NCBI RefSeq assembly: GCF_000003815.2
Contig: NC_049980.1
Span: forward strand, 22,147,249-22,211,248
Direction of reading: 5' to 3'
Length of the DNA stretch: 64,000 nucleotides
Source: Branchiostoma floridae
Taxonomy: Eukaryota > Chordata > Leptocardii > Amphioxiformes > Branchiostomatidae
A program made the translations under genes and the position numbers. Each line of letters begins with the position of its first letter. Position 1 is the first letter of the stretch. Of the stretch, positions 1 through 11,580 are shown piece by piece. The notes under the pieces were generated by a model. It saw only the letters and a program-made list of their open reading frames with translations. It was not told where the DNA came from and ran no database searches.

Positions 1-3000
1 CCGCCGTCCATTTTGAAGGTGTCCACCGCGTATTTGCGACGAATCTCGTCCAGCCGTCGGACGTACCAGTCGCCGGCGTCAGGGTTGGTGAAGTCCACCA
101 CCCCGGCCGTCCCGCGCCACCAGCCGAACAACCCGGGAATGGTCCCGGTGGAGTCCATCACCATGTATCTGTCGAAGAAACATATAAATACCGGCTAAGG
201 ATAGTGTTTACTGTGAATGAAAGTACATTATATCATTCTTGAGCATGGAATTGATTTGGGTATCACATTTGCATCGTCATAGCGTAAGTATTCTTCACAC
301 TTTTCATGGCGGTCTTAACTCTCTGCATTGTATTTTGAAGATCAGATCAACAAGCTCCTTGTTCGCCTGAGAATGGATGTTGAAAACTACTGGTAGCCTG
401 AGTACCATGCTATTTCCGCCGGGCTCCTTGCACTCGCTGCCCTATTTCCAGGTATGAATAGGATGGTACTCAGGCAAAGCTACTGGCGGTGATAACTATA
501 ATTTTGTATCATTGGTCACTGTCCTGTTTGTCTGTGTTTTGAATATCCCAAAGCCATGCCCATGCTAAAATCATTTTGGTGCTACTATCCCGGAATCACG
601 CGTACCCTCTTTTCATGGCCTCCTGGAAGGCGTCCGTCCAGGCGTTCAGGTGAGGCACAACCCACGCGGTGATGCGGAAGCGCAGGCTGTGCAGCGCGCC
701 GATCATCCCACTGGCGTCTGGGAAGCGCTCCCTGTCGAAGTCGATGGAACCGTGCTCCTCAGACCACATGTCGTCCAACTCTATGGTGGACCAGTCGTCA
801 CTGCTGGGAAAGTTTAACACTCGCTCCCAGGTTCTGTGAGACAGATAACACAAAAATGGTGATCTTCATGGGATAGATGGAGGAGACGCTCCTCCAAGGC
901 GAGGGGACCAGCCAGGAACCAACGAATATGCTTGGAGATATAAGATTTAACCTTTTTTCATAGTTAAAACGCTTGAAAACATTGAGAAACAGAGACAGAC
1001 ACTAAAGATCACTAAATATAGTGCAAATACCTGATCTCCTCTGCAAAATTCATGATAGTAGACTGGTTGATCCACTGCCCGTAGCGGCCCCCTGTGGAGT
1101 AGATGGGCGCCCTGTACATGACTTCGTCGCGATCGTCCGGTATCCCCCGGGGCTTGCGGAAGTACCTGTCGGCCATGAAGTCGTGGATGTCCCTTAGGTG
1201 TCCGCCGTGACACACGGTGTACTTCAGGACGGGGTACGCGCCGGTGGGGTTGTTGTACGGGTGGGAGAAGTTAGCCATCAGGCACAACTGTGTAGGGAAC
1301 ATGAGTGTTAATGATTAGGTATTATCCACGATGATCCTCTCCAGGTGTAGAGATATATATTTTTCACTTAAAAACAAGAACAAGGAAAGAGATCTATAAT
1401 TTTAATGTCCAGCCAAATTTGTCAGTCATTTACGGTAATTGGTGAATAACCTTAAAGATCACTGTGAAATGCTTCTTTTCGCTACCCCTTTGTGTATTTG
1501 TTTTTATTCTTTATTTACCTTCCTAAGAGCCTCCCTTGTATCTCTCCTCACCTGTTCAGGTTCAGTGACCGTATCGTTGAGGCCAACATGCAAGGGGACG
1601 GAATCGTCCACTTTGATAGCGACGCCTCGCGACGAAACCCAGTATCGCTCTTGAAGGGATCCATACTTCCAATGGTCGGGATAGAATTCGTAGTCATACC
1701 TATAAACAACGTTAGGTGGAATCAGGTAAAGAAATTTCTCTGGCTTTTTTTAAGAGACTCTTAAGTAATACCCCCATTCCACTGGGACGGCGCTCTCGCG
1801 GCGCTCTCACGGCGATGGCAAATTTGACCATCGCGGTGAGAGCGCGGTGGGATCGCCAAGGTCGCCATGGGAGCGCGGTGAGAGCGCGGTGAGAGCGCCG
1901 TGAGAGCGCGGCGGGAGTGCCATCGCGGCGAGAGCGCCGTCACCACGGCGATGGTATGGAGCCCTGCCATACCATCGCCGTGAGAGCGCTGAGGATGGCG
2001 ATGCAACAATGATCGCCGTGAGAGCGCCATGAGAGCGCCAAGAGAGCGCGGTGAGCGCCAATAGGGCTAAACAATGGTATATGATAGGCCCCATTCCACT
2101 AGGACGGCGATCTTACCGCGCTCTCGCTGCGCTCTCAACTATAGATCATGCAGTCTTTATTCTTAAAGAAGTATATTTTGATGAATTTTGTTGTCAAATC
2201 ATACTTTTGTGTCATGAATCACTTCCTAATTGAAATCATGGGTAAAACAAATTGGACAACTACACATACGGTGCTTTATTCAGCGTTTCGAGTCACAGGA
2301 TTACTCCAGATTAGATATAACACAAATTGACGAGAAAGAACTCTGAGAAATGTACAAAATGTACAATGAATTAGATTGAGATAGAATAATCAAGAACACA
2401 AAGGTTTATTATGTCTTATTTTTAAATGTTAACAGAATAACATTTTAGTTTTCATGTTCTTAACCTGTAGATTGAGATTATAGAAGACTTATTTTCAATA
2501 GATCAAATCGTTTCAGTTCAGTTCAGTTCACGTTTCACTATTCTATAATTTACGATAATAACCTGGCATGATAATGATATTCATTTTCAACAAGTTACAT
2601 GGCAAATTCAATTTTAAAAAACAGCAAGTCAAGCGTATGGATAATCTTAGACTCACGCTGAACGACTCTACAGCAAAATTGGATTTGTTTACAGCCTTGA
2701 TTTTGTAATTTAAAATTACGTAAGACGTAAAAGTATGACTTGAAATACAATAAAATACACAAAAGGTAAGAAATCTCGTTCTTTATCTCTGAAATTCGTT
2801 GAGTAATCTTTAAAGTTCTTGGCAGCCCATAAAAATTGCTGTCCTTTGAGTTTTCCGTCGCGCTGAGAGCGCGCTGGCGTCGCAGGAGAGATTCCACTAG
2901 AGCAGCTTTTTCTGCCATCGCGGCGCTCTCACGGCGATGGGGCAAGTTTGCCATCGCCGTGAGAGCGCGGTGAGAGCGCCGTCAAGTGGAATGGGGGCCT

Positions 3001-4860
3001 AACGGCAACGACCAAAATAAACGGAGTCGAATCACGTAGCAGCTCTCACTATTATGAATTTTGTACCATGTATGTAAAAATTGTGTATATAGACTCATAA
3101 GGACGTAAAACGATGTAAATTGTATCTCTGTTATATACTTTGTCTGACCCTTGCCTCTTCCTCCATGACCTCAATGAAAAGCGGCTTGCAGGCCGATTTG
3201 AGCTTTCATGAATAAACAAAGGTTCAAACAAACAAACAAACAACATTTGTATCACTTTTGGCGACGGCTTAAGAGCTGGCTCTATTTGAAAAAGGAATGA
3301 TAAGCCTATACCGTTATATTTCCCAAGCGACATTTTAGACAAGATTGTAGAAAATTGACCATTAAAATTGTTCAGAGATGCAAGTGTACACAAACCTGCC
3401 AGGGTCCCATCGGTGGTCCCATGTGACGTAAGGCTGCATTAAGTAGCTGCCGTTGTTGACGGGCCATCGCTGGTAGAACGTCTCCGAACCCCCGTACCAG
3501 TTCGCCGCAGACGTCGAGTAGCAATCCTTGTGCCAAGTTCATCATAACAAGTGTCAAAACTGGCTCCACAAGGTCATATTCTGATCATGGAGGAAATGAC
3601 TAACTAGTGGCTACAAGCTTCTTACGACCTTTCTTGTTTGCTTATAAAACAAACTTCCAACGGTCGCAATCCAAAGTCACGTTGTTTGCGAGGTGGCGCA
3701 TGGCAGTCAATATGATTCACATTCACTAACACGCACGGAGTGGGCAGCATATACGTAAGTACACTTATACGGTGTAAGCCGAAGTTCGGGGTATTTCCAT
3801 CGTTTTCAATTGCAAGGTGCCTCAATCCAAAGTTAAGTTTCTACATTTCTGGCGAATTTGGTGAGTATAAGCCGGCTCTATCAGACTATGTTGAAAAGAA
3901 TACAAATAAAGAATAGCATTTTGTCTTTTAGAACGATGTAGCGGTACATGCCGTCCACTGTATGCCGTCAGAATGAAATGCTAGCTCTTCAACTAACACT
4001 GTGTCCGACAGCAAGGGGCTAGTTGGGCTGCCGTGGCTGTGCGTGTTGTTCAAACAGTCTAACCAATAGATAAATGATATGTCATGAAAAGGAAGTAGAA
4101 CCTAATCTCCAAGCAGATGTTTGTTGTGCGTTTCCTTTCTTATGGACAAATTGCGAATTGATACCACCAGGAGAAAGCCTCACAAGTCGAAAGACTAAAA
4201 ACCGGAGAAATTTAAAAACTAAGTCGGGAGAAAACTCACTCGCCTGGGAGACTAGTGTTATGCAAAACAAAAGGCGGAGTTATATGCTTCATTTTCTTTC
4301 ACGGCTCATTTTTGTTGAAGTACGTGCATTCTACGGGCCCGGTGAATGCTATTAGTATTCCATACGTTCGGCTATGCCCAAGGAACAAACCACAGGAACA
4401 AACCATAAAATAAATGACTTACCTGCGGAATGAACTCTTCCGAAAGGGGTGTCCATGTCACTTCGTAACACTGGGTTGTGATGTCGACCGAAGTTCCTGT
4501 CGTAGGCCCTAGCAAATTTTCTCTGAGAATTTCTAAAACTGCGACCCCGTCCCATCTCAAACACAGTTTCTCGCGGTCATTCGCATTTCTGCAGTCGGTA
4601 GGAGTCAGATATCTCGAAACGTTCAAACCAAGCCTTCCCTCTAGAGTTATGTTGTTGTTCGTTTGGTTCAAGAAGGTGATCTGTTGTGCGTTTTGCAAGA
4701 ATCGCGCGTCTCCGAGTCTCAACTCAACTTCGGTGTCTCTGAGAAAGTACCAGAGAACCACGCCAACACCAGCCACCACAAGAAGGACCGTTATAACAAT
4801 TATGGCTTGACAAATCCGTCGCCTTCGTTGCTTTCTCACCAAATCGTCGTTGTCGGCCAT
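1..4860 (-). CDS. Glycoside hydrolase family 31 protein, MYORG/SITS-binding type (partial)
   Basis: Exons in reading order: 4860-4423, 3526-3396, 1699-1552, 1287-1031, 833-606, then 168 to the window edge. All have GT-AG borders and phases 0, 2, 0, 2, 2 join without a break, giving about 456 residues; the C-terminal part is outside. The start MADNDDL is followed by a basic stretch and one hydrophobic segment (residues about 16-40), so this is a type II membrane protein with its enzyme domain outside the cytoplasm or in the lumen. Family marks: ANWYGGSE in exon 2, [12 protein letters not shown] in exon 3, IELDDMW in exon 5 and TFKMDGG at the left edge, where the Asp at 8-6 sits at the usual catalytic nucleophile position. 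Vertebrate MYORG acts on alpha-galactosyl/glucosyl sugars; substrate here is unknown. Several lancelet paralogs are possible, so no symbol is given. Confidence 0.88.
394..474. mobile_element. Short foldback element, TAGCCTGAGTACCAT ends
   Basis: An 81-bp element whose ends are inverted copies of TAGCCTGAGTACCAT. It is flanked by near-identical direct repeats (AAACTACTGG on the left, AAGCTACTGG on the right), consistent with a 9-10-bp target duplication with one mismatch. It lies in an intron of the GH31 gene. The ends resemble the element at 38894-39090, so both probably belong to one Mutator-like non-autonomous family. Confidence 0.55.
1769..2999. mobile_element. PIF/Harbinger-like non-autonomous element with subterminal GAGAGCG repeats
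   Basis: Inverted ends (CCCCATTCCACT...GACGGCGCTCTC) face each other at 1769 and 2999, flanked by TAA at 1766-1768 and 3000-3002, a 3-bp duplication typical of PIF/Harbinger. Just inside each end are many copies of GAGAGCG and GGCGATGG in both orientations; a further copy of the end sequence starts near 2090. The centre (about 2150-2830) is AT-rich and has no coding potential. It sits in the GH31 intron between 1699 and 3396. Arginine/serine-rich open frames across it are repeat translations, not genes. Confidence 0.7.
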
Positions 4861-5363
4861 GTTGGAAAAATAAAAGAGCCACCAATGATCACAGTTGTTT
4901 CCGAGTCTCGGTGTTCACCTGTCGAAGGTACCTTTTCAACTTACAGGTTTCTCAACGTTCACGGACTGACATCGCTCGCGTTCTATAAACATAACCTCTG
5001 GATGGGAAAAATCAGTACATAAATTATCCAATTCAAATAATCCGACTAACAGATCAACAAACGGACATAGTCACCCTCTCCCTGCCTTACGTTAGGCCGT
5101 CATTTGAAGCACAGGTCAGTCCGGAAGCCAACTTGGAATAAAACCAGTCGGGCTTGCAGCAATGGCACCTGTTACTGTCACCTTGGAAAACGGTACCGCC
5201 GCGTGACTGGAGCAGGTTTTCTTTTTCCCTACAATGGTCGTCCTGCAGGTTACGTGTGCGTACGTTAGCGTACCTTTTTTGTTTGTATAATCTCTTGTTG
5301 ACTTGCTGGTGAAAGTCTTGGGTACAAAGTCCAAAAAACGGCGGGACGGTTAAACAGCCTATA

Positions 5364-5555
5364 CTCTCCAAGCAGAGGTTACACTCTTTTTTTTTACGTT
5401 TCTAGTCGTTTTTATCGGGCGTTCTATTTTGTACTCTTTCTTGATGTCTCGCGGCCTCGAAAAATCAAGAAAGAGTAGAATAAAAAGCCCGATAAAAAAA
5501 CGACAAAAAAAAAACGTAAAAAAAAACAGCCGGAGCCTAACCTCTGCTTTGAGAG
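5364..5555. mobile_element. Foldback MITE, CTCTCCAAGCAGAGGTTA family
   Basis: The left end CTCTCCAAGCAGAGGTTA is inverted at the right end (TAACCTCTGCTTTGAGAG). The arms continue inward through matching ACG/poly-T and CGTTTTTATCGGGC segments, so almost the whole 192 bp can fold into one hairpin. Related copies occur at 34280-34381, 44330-44432 (one arm) and 50505-50713. Confidence 0.75.
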
Positions 5556-6039
5556 TTTAAGCAGCCCTATAAACAAATAACTTCTTCAGTTTCAGCTCTT
5601 TGTAAAAACAGGAGTGCTATAAGCTTGTATGGTAGTGGAAGGCGATGTTTGGGGATTATCTAAACATCGCCCCCGGATTAGCTACCCCGGATGGTGGTGA
5701 TTTGGAAGTGTCATAGATGAAAATGATGACCAATTCTCTGGTTGACCAATCCTCTGGCTGATCAAATTGTTTTAATTCCATTCCATTCAATTATTCTTTT
5801 ATATTTAATCGGGCAATTGCCTGCATCTTGCACATGGAGTATATTTTCACATGTGAATTCTTTAATTGTGTTTTTTATTCGCTCGCTCGGTCGTTAACTC
5901 ACTCACTCGCTCGCTTTCTCACTCAATCACTCATCTACCACCCAACCATCCAAACAAACAAACAAACAAACAAACAAACAAATAAACAAACAAGCAGAAC
6001 TCCACTACCGTTTCAAACCAGATCGAAACTTTTAAGACC

Positions 6040-6045
6040 TTTATT
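6040..6045 (-). promoter_or_regulatory. Candidate poly(A) signal AATAAA of the fibrinogen-related gene
   Basis: AATAAA on the minus strand, about 416 bases after the stop codon at 6461-6463. The hexamer is the only support. Confidence 0.35.
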
Positions 6046-6460
6046 CGTAGGAATAACATAACATAACTTAATATAAATTAAACTGCTCAGGCCCTGGGAA
6101 ATGCATGAATGGTTGACATCATTTACACTGAGAAATCAATTGTTAATATTAAAAAAAAAAACAGTAATGCAACTAAATTTTGCTTATTCAAAAAAAATCT
6201 ATAACTAGATAAAAAGTCTTGAATGTTTCAAATAAAATAGAATATATTATCGGTGACTATCACACAAGTAACTAAAAGGACATAAAACTAACACAGCTCA
6301 TCGCATTTGAAGTGTTACTACTCAGTTTTAATCGTCACAGCGAACGTTCTGTTTAATCCGCTTTCAGAATCCGGTTTAAATCTAACGTTACTTACTTTGC
6401 GATCTGATCTAGAAAATCACTCGGCCTAATCATCATCCTGGTGGCCTTGAGAGAATCTCG

Positions 6461-9400
6461 TTAGTGTTCTCGTGAGTGTTCTCGTGAGTGTGCCTTCCAT
6501 CCCTTCCAGTACACACCAAGGCCCGTGTTTTCTTCATGTCGGTAGTGATCAGGTTTGAAGTATGGCCCATTCAGGTTCGACCTCGATCTCTCACAGACAC
6601 GTGAGCAGTACCACCACCCACCTCCTTGTTCTTCTGCGCAGTGACGATACGGGCTGTCGTCCTGCCTTGTACTGAAACCACACTGCTGGGAGTTGTAAAC
6701 GAAGGAGTCCGAAGCGTTGCCTTCGTAGCCGCTGACAGTTAACTTGTATTTCTCTCTCTCTCCGGCGATTTTAAACTTGCTGTACTTAGCCCAAGCCGAA
6801 CTGCCGCCCCAATCTTCCAACTCGATACGTAGCTCGTAGTTAGTATCTCCCCCCGTGAGTGCGTGTAAAACTTTGAGACCGAGCCAGTGTTCTCCGGCGA
6901 TGTCACCAAAGCCGTGCCTGCGTACAATGATGCAAATAATACATAAATGGAACGTATGCCCCTGTCACAAACGTCGCAGAAAGGCGTACGATTTGCTCAT
7001 GGGTGGTTTAGATATCAGGTATAATGAGCTACCGCCAAGTAGACAAACCTTGAAACTGACTTTCTTTTACAGAATTCGTGTTGGCTACTGTTGGCGAATG
7101 CGTTTCACAAACGGGCGCGACCCAGTGAGATATCCGCTTTATCATGTGTCGAACATTTCAATGGGACAAAGTCTCATGAGCCTGTACATGTAATTCGAAG
7201 CATGTCGTGGTAAATTCATCTTCTCTTATGTAACGTTTTAGGATTGATGACAAATTGAATACTAGTATATGTGACGTTACCTGTAGTCCCCGATTCGTCT
7301 GTAGAAGTTGACTGAGCCGTCAAACCGGTTCTGTATGACCGTCCAGCCGCCTTGGTCAGCCTCCATCTCACAGTAAACCTGACAGTGAAGAGATATTTCA
7401 TCATGGGAGGAAGCAGCAATCATTCATGCATATACGGTGCTATAAGCTACCATAAATAAAGGCCAACTTCGCCCGTAAATAAGAATGTGTGTTTGAGACC
7501 AACTTACTTCCACAGAGGTTTCCATGTTGTCAGGCTTGATTCTCCACGGTCCACTAGGGATTCTATTCGCCCCCTTTAGGTAACGGAATATCTGGGAAAA
7601 GGAAATACAGAAAATGATGTTAAAAACTACGAACCGTGATTCCTTGACCACCCTGAAGCTTGCAAAGTTTTTGAAATGAAGTCTAAAGGTGGGTTTACGC
7701 GAATGTGTCCGTGTGAGGTCCGTATGGAAGTCTTAAGCTTCTGCCGGGCTCCACAATAGGAATAGTAATAGAAATTGGACAAATATAGCCAGATAACATG
7801 ACCCTCTGAAACGTCATTTCCTGCATTTTCCTGCAGGGCCAAATTTTGCCAGTAGACTAGCGAGATTTGATGAAATTTCCATTAGTGAAAATATGCACAA
7901 GGGGTTCAGCTTGATTTTGTGTGTTTCATCTTATTTTATCGTGGGGGCGACGCCCCCACGGCCTATTTTTTGTGGGGGCGGCCGCCCCCACTGCCCCCAC
8001 GGTGCCGCCGCCACTGCTGGGTATATTCCGGGGGTATCCAGGATGCCCTCAGATTCAGGGAGCGCGCTAGGACAAAGCGCATTTGGGTAGGATAGGTTAA
8101 CGTACCTTGGAGCAGTCGGTGAGCAGTGGCATCACGTCAGGCACAGCGGGCTGACAATCTCCAGAGTCGCCTGCAGAGGGAAGACACTCAGGAGTTTATA
8201 AAGAAGGCTAGGTAACTCCCAAAGATTCAATAACCTTATTCTTACGTCAATACCATTCCAATCAACCTGATAAACCAGTACATTTGCGTGTATGTCGTAA
8301 ATACAGATACAATACTTTAGGCACAACCAGGGAGTACGTTGGATGAAAGTACTCCCTGGTTGAACCTAAAGAATCTTACTATGCAGATAGAATACAGTTT
8401 AGATAATTATTCAATAGAGGCCAATATACAGCACTCATGATAAAACACTTACATTTTGTCCCACATACTGGGAGGCCTTACATTTCTTACTCAAAACGTG
8501 GCTACTTCTCGCACAAATACCTCATTCAATTGTTGATTTGAACTTGTTTTGCCTTACATTTATGTCGGAATTTCGTTATCTTACTATGTATTATGTATAT
8601 ATCTTTTTGAGTCCCTTTTATTTTATAGAAACTCCTTGTTGTAGCCGATGACGCAATTCAGACAATATTCGTCTTATCTATGTACGTAAAAGGGCATGGA
8701 TAGCTACCTTCATGCAGACGTGGGATGGGAGGGGGGTCTTTGAGGCCCAAGCGAACTTTCAGGACTTTTCCTATAATTCATTTGGCAACATTTTTATCAT
8801 AATGAGTCAATGGGATTAAATCTTAGCTCTTTTCGGCTAACGTTTCCTCGTAGATATTCCTCGTGGATATATCTAATTCAAAAGAACGGTTCTTACCCTT
8901 ATCCACTATACCCGCCTGCTCACACAACTTGTTGATCAGTGCTTGGACAGGGAGTTTTGCCGTTGAATTACCTGATTAAAAAAAAAAGAATCATCAGCCT
9001 TCAATGTGCCAATACACCAGGTACCCACTGCTGGTTTCTTTTTATTGCATGTTAATGTCTGCCGATGATACACTAGTACTGAGCTTTGGATTTCACAATC
9101 CTCACGGGAACCATGACCCTGACCCTGACGGCCTGACCCAAATAGGATCGTGGTTTTCAGCGTTCATGATCAATATCCCCATCATGACGAAATGTCCGCC
9201 TTTCTGTGACGTCAAAAAAGTCTTGATTTGAACGGTACGTCACTAGTTTTCCGATAGGTTAAGTTTTCATGTAAGTTTTGTTTGATTCACAGCTAGGACT
9301 CTCTTTCAGAACCCAAATACTTTCAAGTTGAAGTTGAGGTAGAATATAAACTCGAGGAATAACAGACAACGCTTAATAGCATAGCTCAAACGTTATAACT

Positions 9401-9708
9401 TTATCAGTAATGATCACACACTGACAATTCGCAGGTAAAACGTAAAAGAAAGAAATCACCCTCAATACTCACGGCTTCGTGACGCCCAAAAGAATACTCG
9501 ATTTTTTCTACATGTAATACTAGCAACACGTACCTGTGCCACAGTTCGCCTTACATACGACGTTGACTACCTCTGCTGGCAATGAAAAATTCTGTGGCGT
9601 GTCTTCTTCTACCAGGGATAACGGGAGCGCCTCAGCCTGGCCCAGTACTTGTAACAATGGAAGCACAGCCAGAAAACAAAAGTTCAAGCAAATCGGCAAA
9701 CGTTCCAT
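6461..9708 (-). CDS. Secreted fibrinogen-related protein (FReD/ficolin-like lectin)
   Basis: Exons in reading order: 9708-9534, 8971-8897, 8170-8106, 7591-7508, 7378-7281, 6917-6461; phases close exactly to 317 codons plus stop. Residues 1 to about 27 are a signal peptide (MERLPICLNFCFLAVL...). A linker with two N-glycosylation sequons (NFS, NST) leads to a fibrinogen-like globe from about residue 100: IFRYLKGANRIPSGPW, VYCEMEADQGGWTVIQNR, HGFGDIAGEHWLG, YELRIELEDWGG, GGWWYCSRVC, SNLNGPYF. Proteins of this family bind carbohydrate or acetyl groups and serve in innate recognition or clotting-like roles. Odd points: an insertion with two extra Cys after GGWWY, and a stop (6463-6461) that comes before the conserved end. 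The sequence SLKATRMMIRP follows the stop in the same frame (6454-6422). A TATA box lies upstream at 9805-9799. Confidence 0.9.
7935..8000. repeat. GC-rich hairpin repeat in intron
   Basis: GTGGGGGCG and CGCCCCCAC occur repeatedly in opposite orientations, able to form short very stable hairpins. It lies in an intron of the fibrinogen-related gene. No coding potential was seen. Confidence 0.5.
8314..8370. repeat. Short palindrome, about 20-bp arms
   Basis: TTAGGCACAACCAGGGAGTAC is matched by an inverted GTACTCCCTGGTTGAACCTAA after an 11-base loop. It is in an intron of the fibrinogen-related gene, probably a relic of a small inverted-repeat element. Confidence 0.6.
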
Positions 9709-9798
9709 CTTTCACCTTGTCCCTAACTAAAAAGTGCTCGGATGGGATGCAGGTAAAGAGAGCTACTACATTGAAACAACCGACGGCTTGCAGCAACC

Positions 9799-9805
9799 TT
9801 ATATA
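9799..9805 (-). promoter_or_regulatory. TATA box of the fibrinogen-related gene
   Basis: The minus strand reads CTATATAAGG about 90 bases upstream of the ATG at 9708. Position and sequence fit a core promoter with a short 5' leader. Confidence 0.55.
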
Positions 9806-10229
9806 GATGACAGGTGGAATGCGCGTAGGATGTTAAGCATTGTCAACTGTGACTTCCGTGAATTTTGTCGGACGTCCGGCCTCGGTCGGAAACCATCGCT
9901 ATTATTCAAATCAAATTGACTGGACCCATGCGTGGGCCATTGGTATCCTAAAAGGTGTGGCAAAGTACTAGTAGGCAATGTTCAGTAGGAAATCGAACCT
10001 GATATTCTGTAACGTTATCTGTATCTATAACACATCAATCCTTGGTTGAAAATTTTGGTTATAAAGTATGTTAGTTAGCTAATGGACAGAATAAAGTATC
10101 AAAGTATCAAGCACATGTTCTTGAAGGCATGAACTACACATATTTCTTGTTCTTGTCTAAGCTGGCATAAGGCATATCTACCAGTTTACTCATTTCATAC
10201 ATCATTCATCGTCTGGACATTTATCTCTA

Positions 10230-11580
10230 GGTGTTGGAAAGACGCAGGTCAATGTCGACATTGGGCCCCCTGGTGTCTGACCTTGGTAATGCAGCAGAAA
10301 TTCCTTTTTTTAAAATCTTTTGACCCGGTGTGACAGCGATCTCGCCCCCCCGGCGATCTCGCCCCCCCGGGATCACTAGCGTTTTCGCCCCCCTTTAGCG
10401 TTTTCGCCCCCCCCCCCCCAAGAGCAGCTGGCTACTACATATTACAGGTGCCCTACCTGGTACGATACTGCACCTGGGGAGTAACGTATATGGTGTGTTA
10501 CCTGGTACCTATATGGCACCTTATTACCGTACCGTAAGATGTCCTACCTCGAAAGTCGATACTATATTGTTCGGTGCAAACATGACATTGAAATGAAAAA
10601 GACAATTTTTGCAGCTGAGGTGGCATAAAAACAGTGCTACTGCGAACGTATAAATCAACACCGTCTATGGTACGGAATACGTCAGCTATATGTTTTCAAT
10701 TGGTCACAGTGTTTTCTTTCTTGTGCTGGAAACATTTCCAAAGCACTAACAAAAACACACGTGAATAATAGTTTCTCATTATTAACACTATCTACGCGCA
10801 AGTTGATATAGCTGTTGCTAAATGCTACACAAACACTGGTAAAGTACCTGTCTTAAGAAACACGGGTAAATGCATCAGTTCCTAAATACTAGAAAAAAAA
10901 GTCATGTTGGAGGTGAAGATATCCCTTGGCCAGGTGCATATACCAAAATGTGCGTTATTCTAATTAATACCTGGTATTTGCATAATTAATAAAGACATTA
11001 CATAGTTCTTTTGTGGTCACTTCATGGTAGAGACTTCATATTGGAGATATATAGGTTGCTTGAGGACAGGTGAATACAATGAAATACATCTTATGTCAAG
11101 ACTCAGGTATATGCAATAATGGGAATACAAGGGACCCAACCCTCCTTGTCTGAAACAACTTCAACTATCTTATTACCATGTAATTACGTTAATATTGATA
11201 CTATGAATGGAGTTATGTATCAAACTCGTGTGCTTATATCATTCTAAAACTACATTTTGTGATTTATACCAATCAACTTCTAAAATGTCATGTAAACCCC
11301 TTTTTGGGGGGGGGGGCGAAATCGCTAAAGGGGGGCGAGGTAGGGGGGCGAGATCACTAGCCGGGGAGGGCGAGATCGCTAGTGATTTCGCCCCGGGGGG
11401 GCGAGATCGCTAGTGATTTCGCCCCCGGGGGGGCGAGATCACGGGGGGGCGAGATCGCTGTCACACCGGTCGTGATTTTTTGGTGGCAGATAGCTTGTGA
11501 TGTAACGAAGAAGTGGTGTAAGTTTAGGCCCCCTAGCAGCTTTGTCAATATCTTCAAAGGGGAATAGCTGAACAAAGGAA
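10230..11580. repeat. Older dispersed repeat, split by the element at 10325-11469
   Basis: The pieces 10230-10324 and 11470-11580 match, in order and orientation, two adjacent parts of an uninterrupted copy at about 44740-44970. Shared landmarks are GGTGTTGG(A/G)AAGACG, TGGGCCCCC, TCTTTTGACC, GGTGGCAGATA and CCCCTAGCAG. The family is the one also seen at 26640-27880. Confidence 0.65.
10325..11469. mobile_element. Inserted element with CCGGTGTGACAGCGATCTCG inverted ends
   Basis: The terminal sequence CCGGTGTGACAGCGATCTCG at 10325 is inverted at 11469. Inside each end are tandem GGGGGGGCGAGATC/GATCTCGCCCCCCC units, then an AT-rich noncoding centre (10440-11290). About 1.15 kb, no coding capacity; superfamily unknown. 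No clear target duplication was found. Confidence 0.6.

Larger units (their letters stand above)
4861..6460. other. Intergenic: GH31 5' flank and 3' flank of the fibrinogen-related gene
   Basis: No exon seen. The right-hand gene (minus) ends at 6461 and the GH31 gene (minus) begins at 4860. It holds the foldback element at 5364-5555, CT/TC-rich sequence at 5880-5935 and an AAAC microsatellite at 5950-5990. No TATA box was recognised upstream of the GH31 start. Confidence 0.6.

Noticed and set aside
1761-2094. Arginine/serine/histidine-rich open frames on the minus strand
   Set aside because: They are translations of the GAGAGCG repeats of the Harbinger-like element, with no start context or splice logic.
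11207-11413. Glycine/arginine-rich open frame
   Set aside because: It is a translation of the G-rich terminal repeat of the element at 10325-11469.
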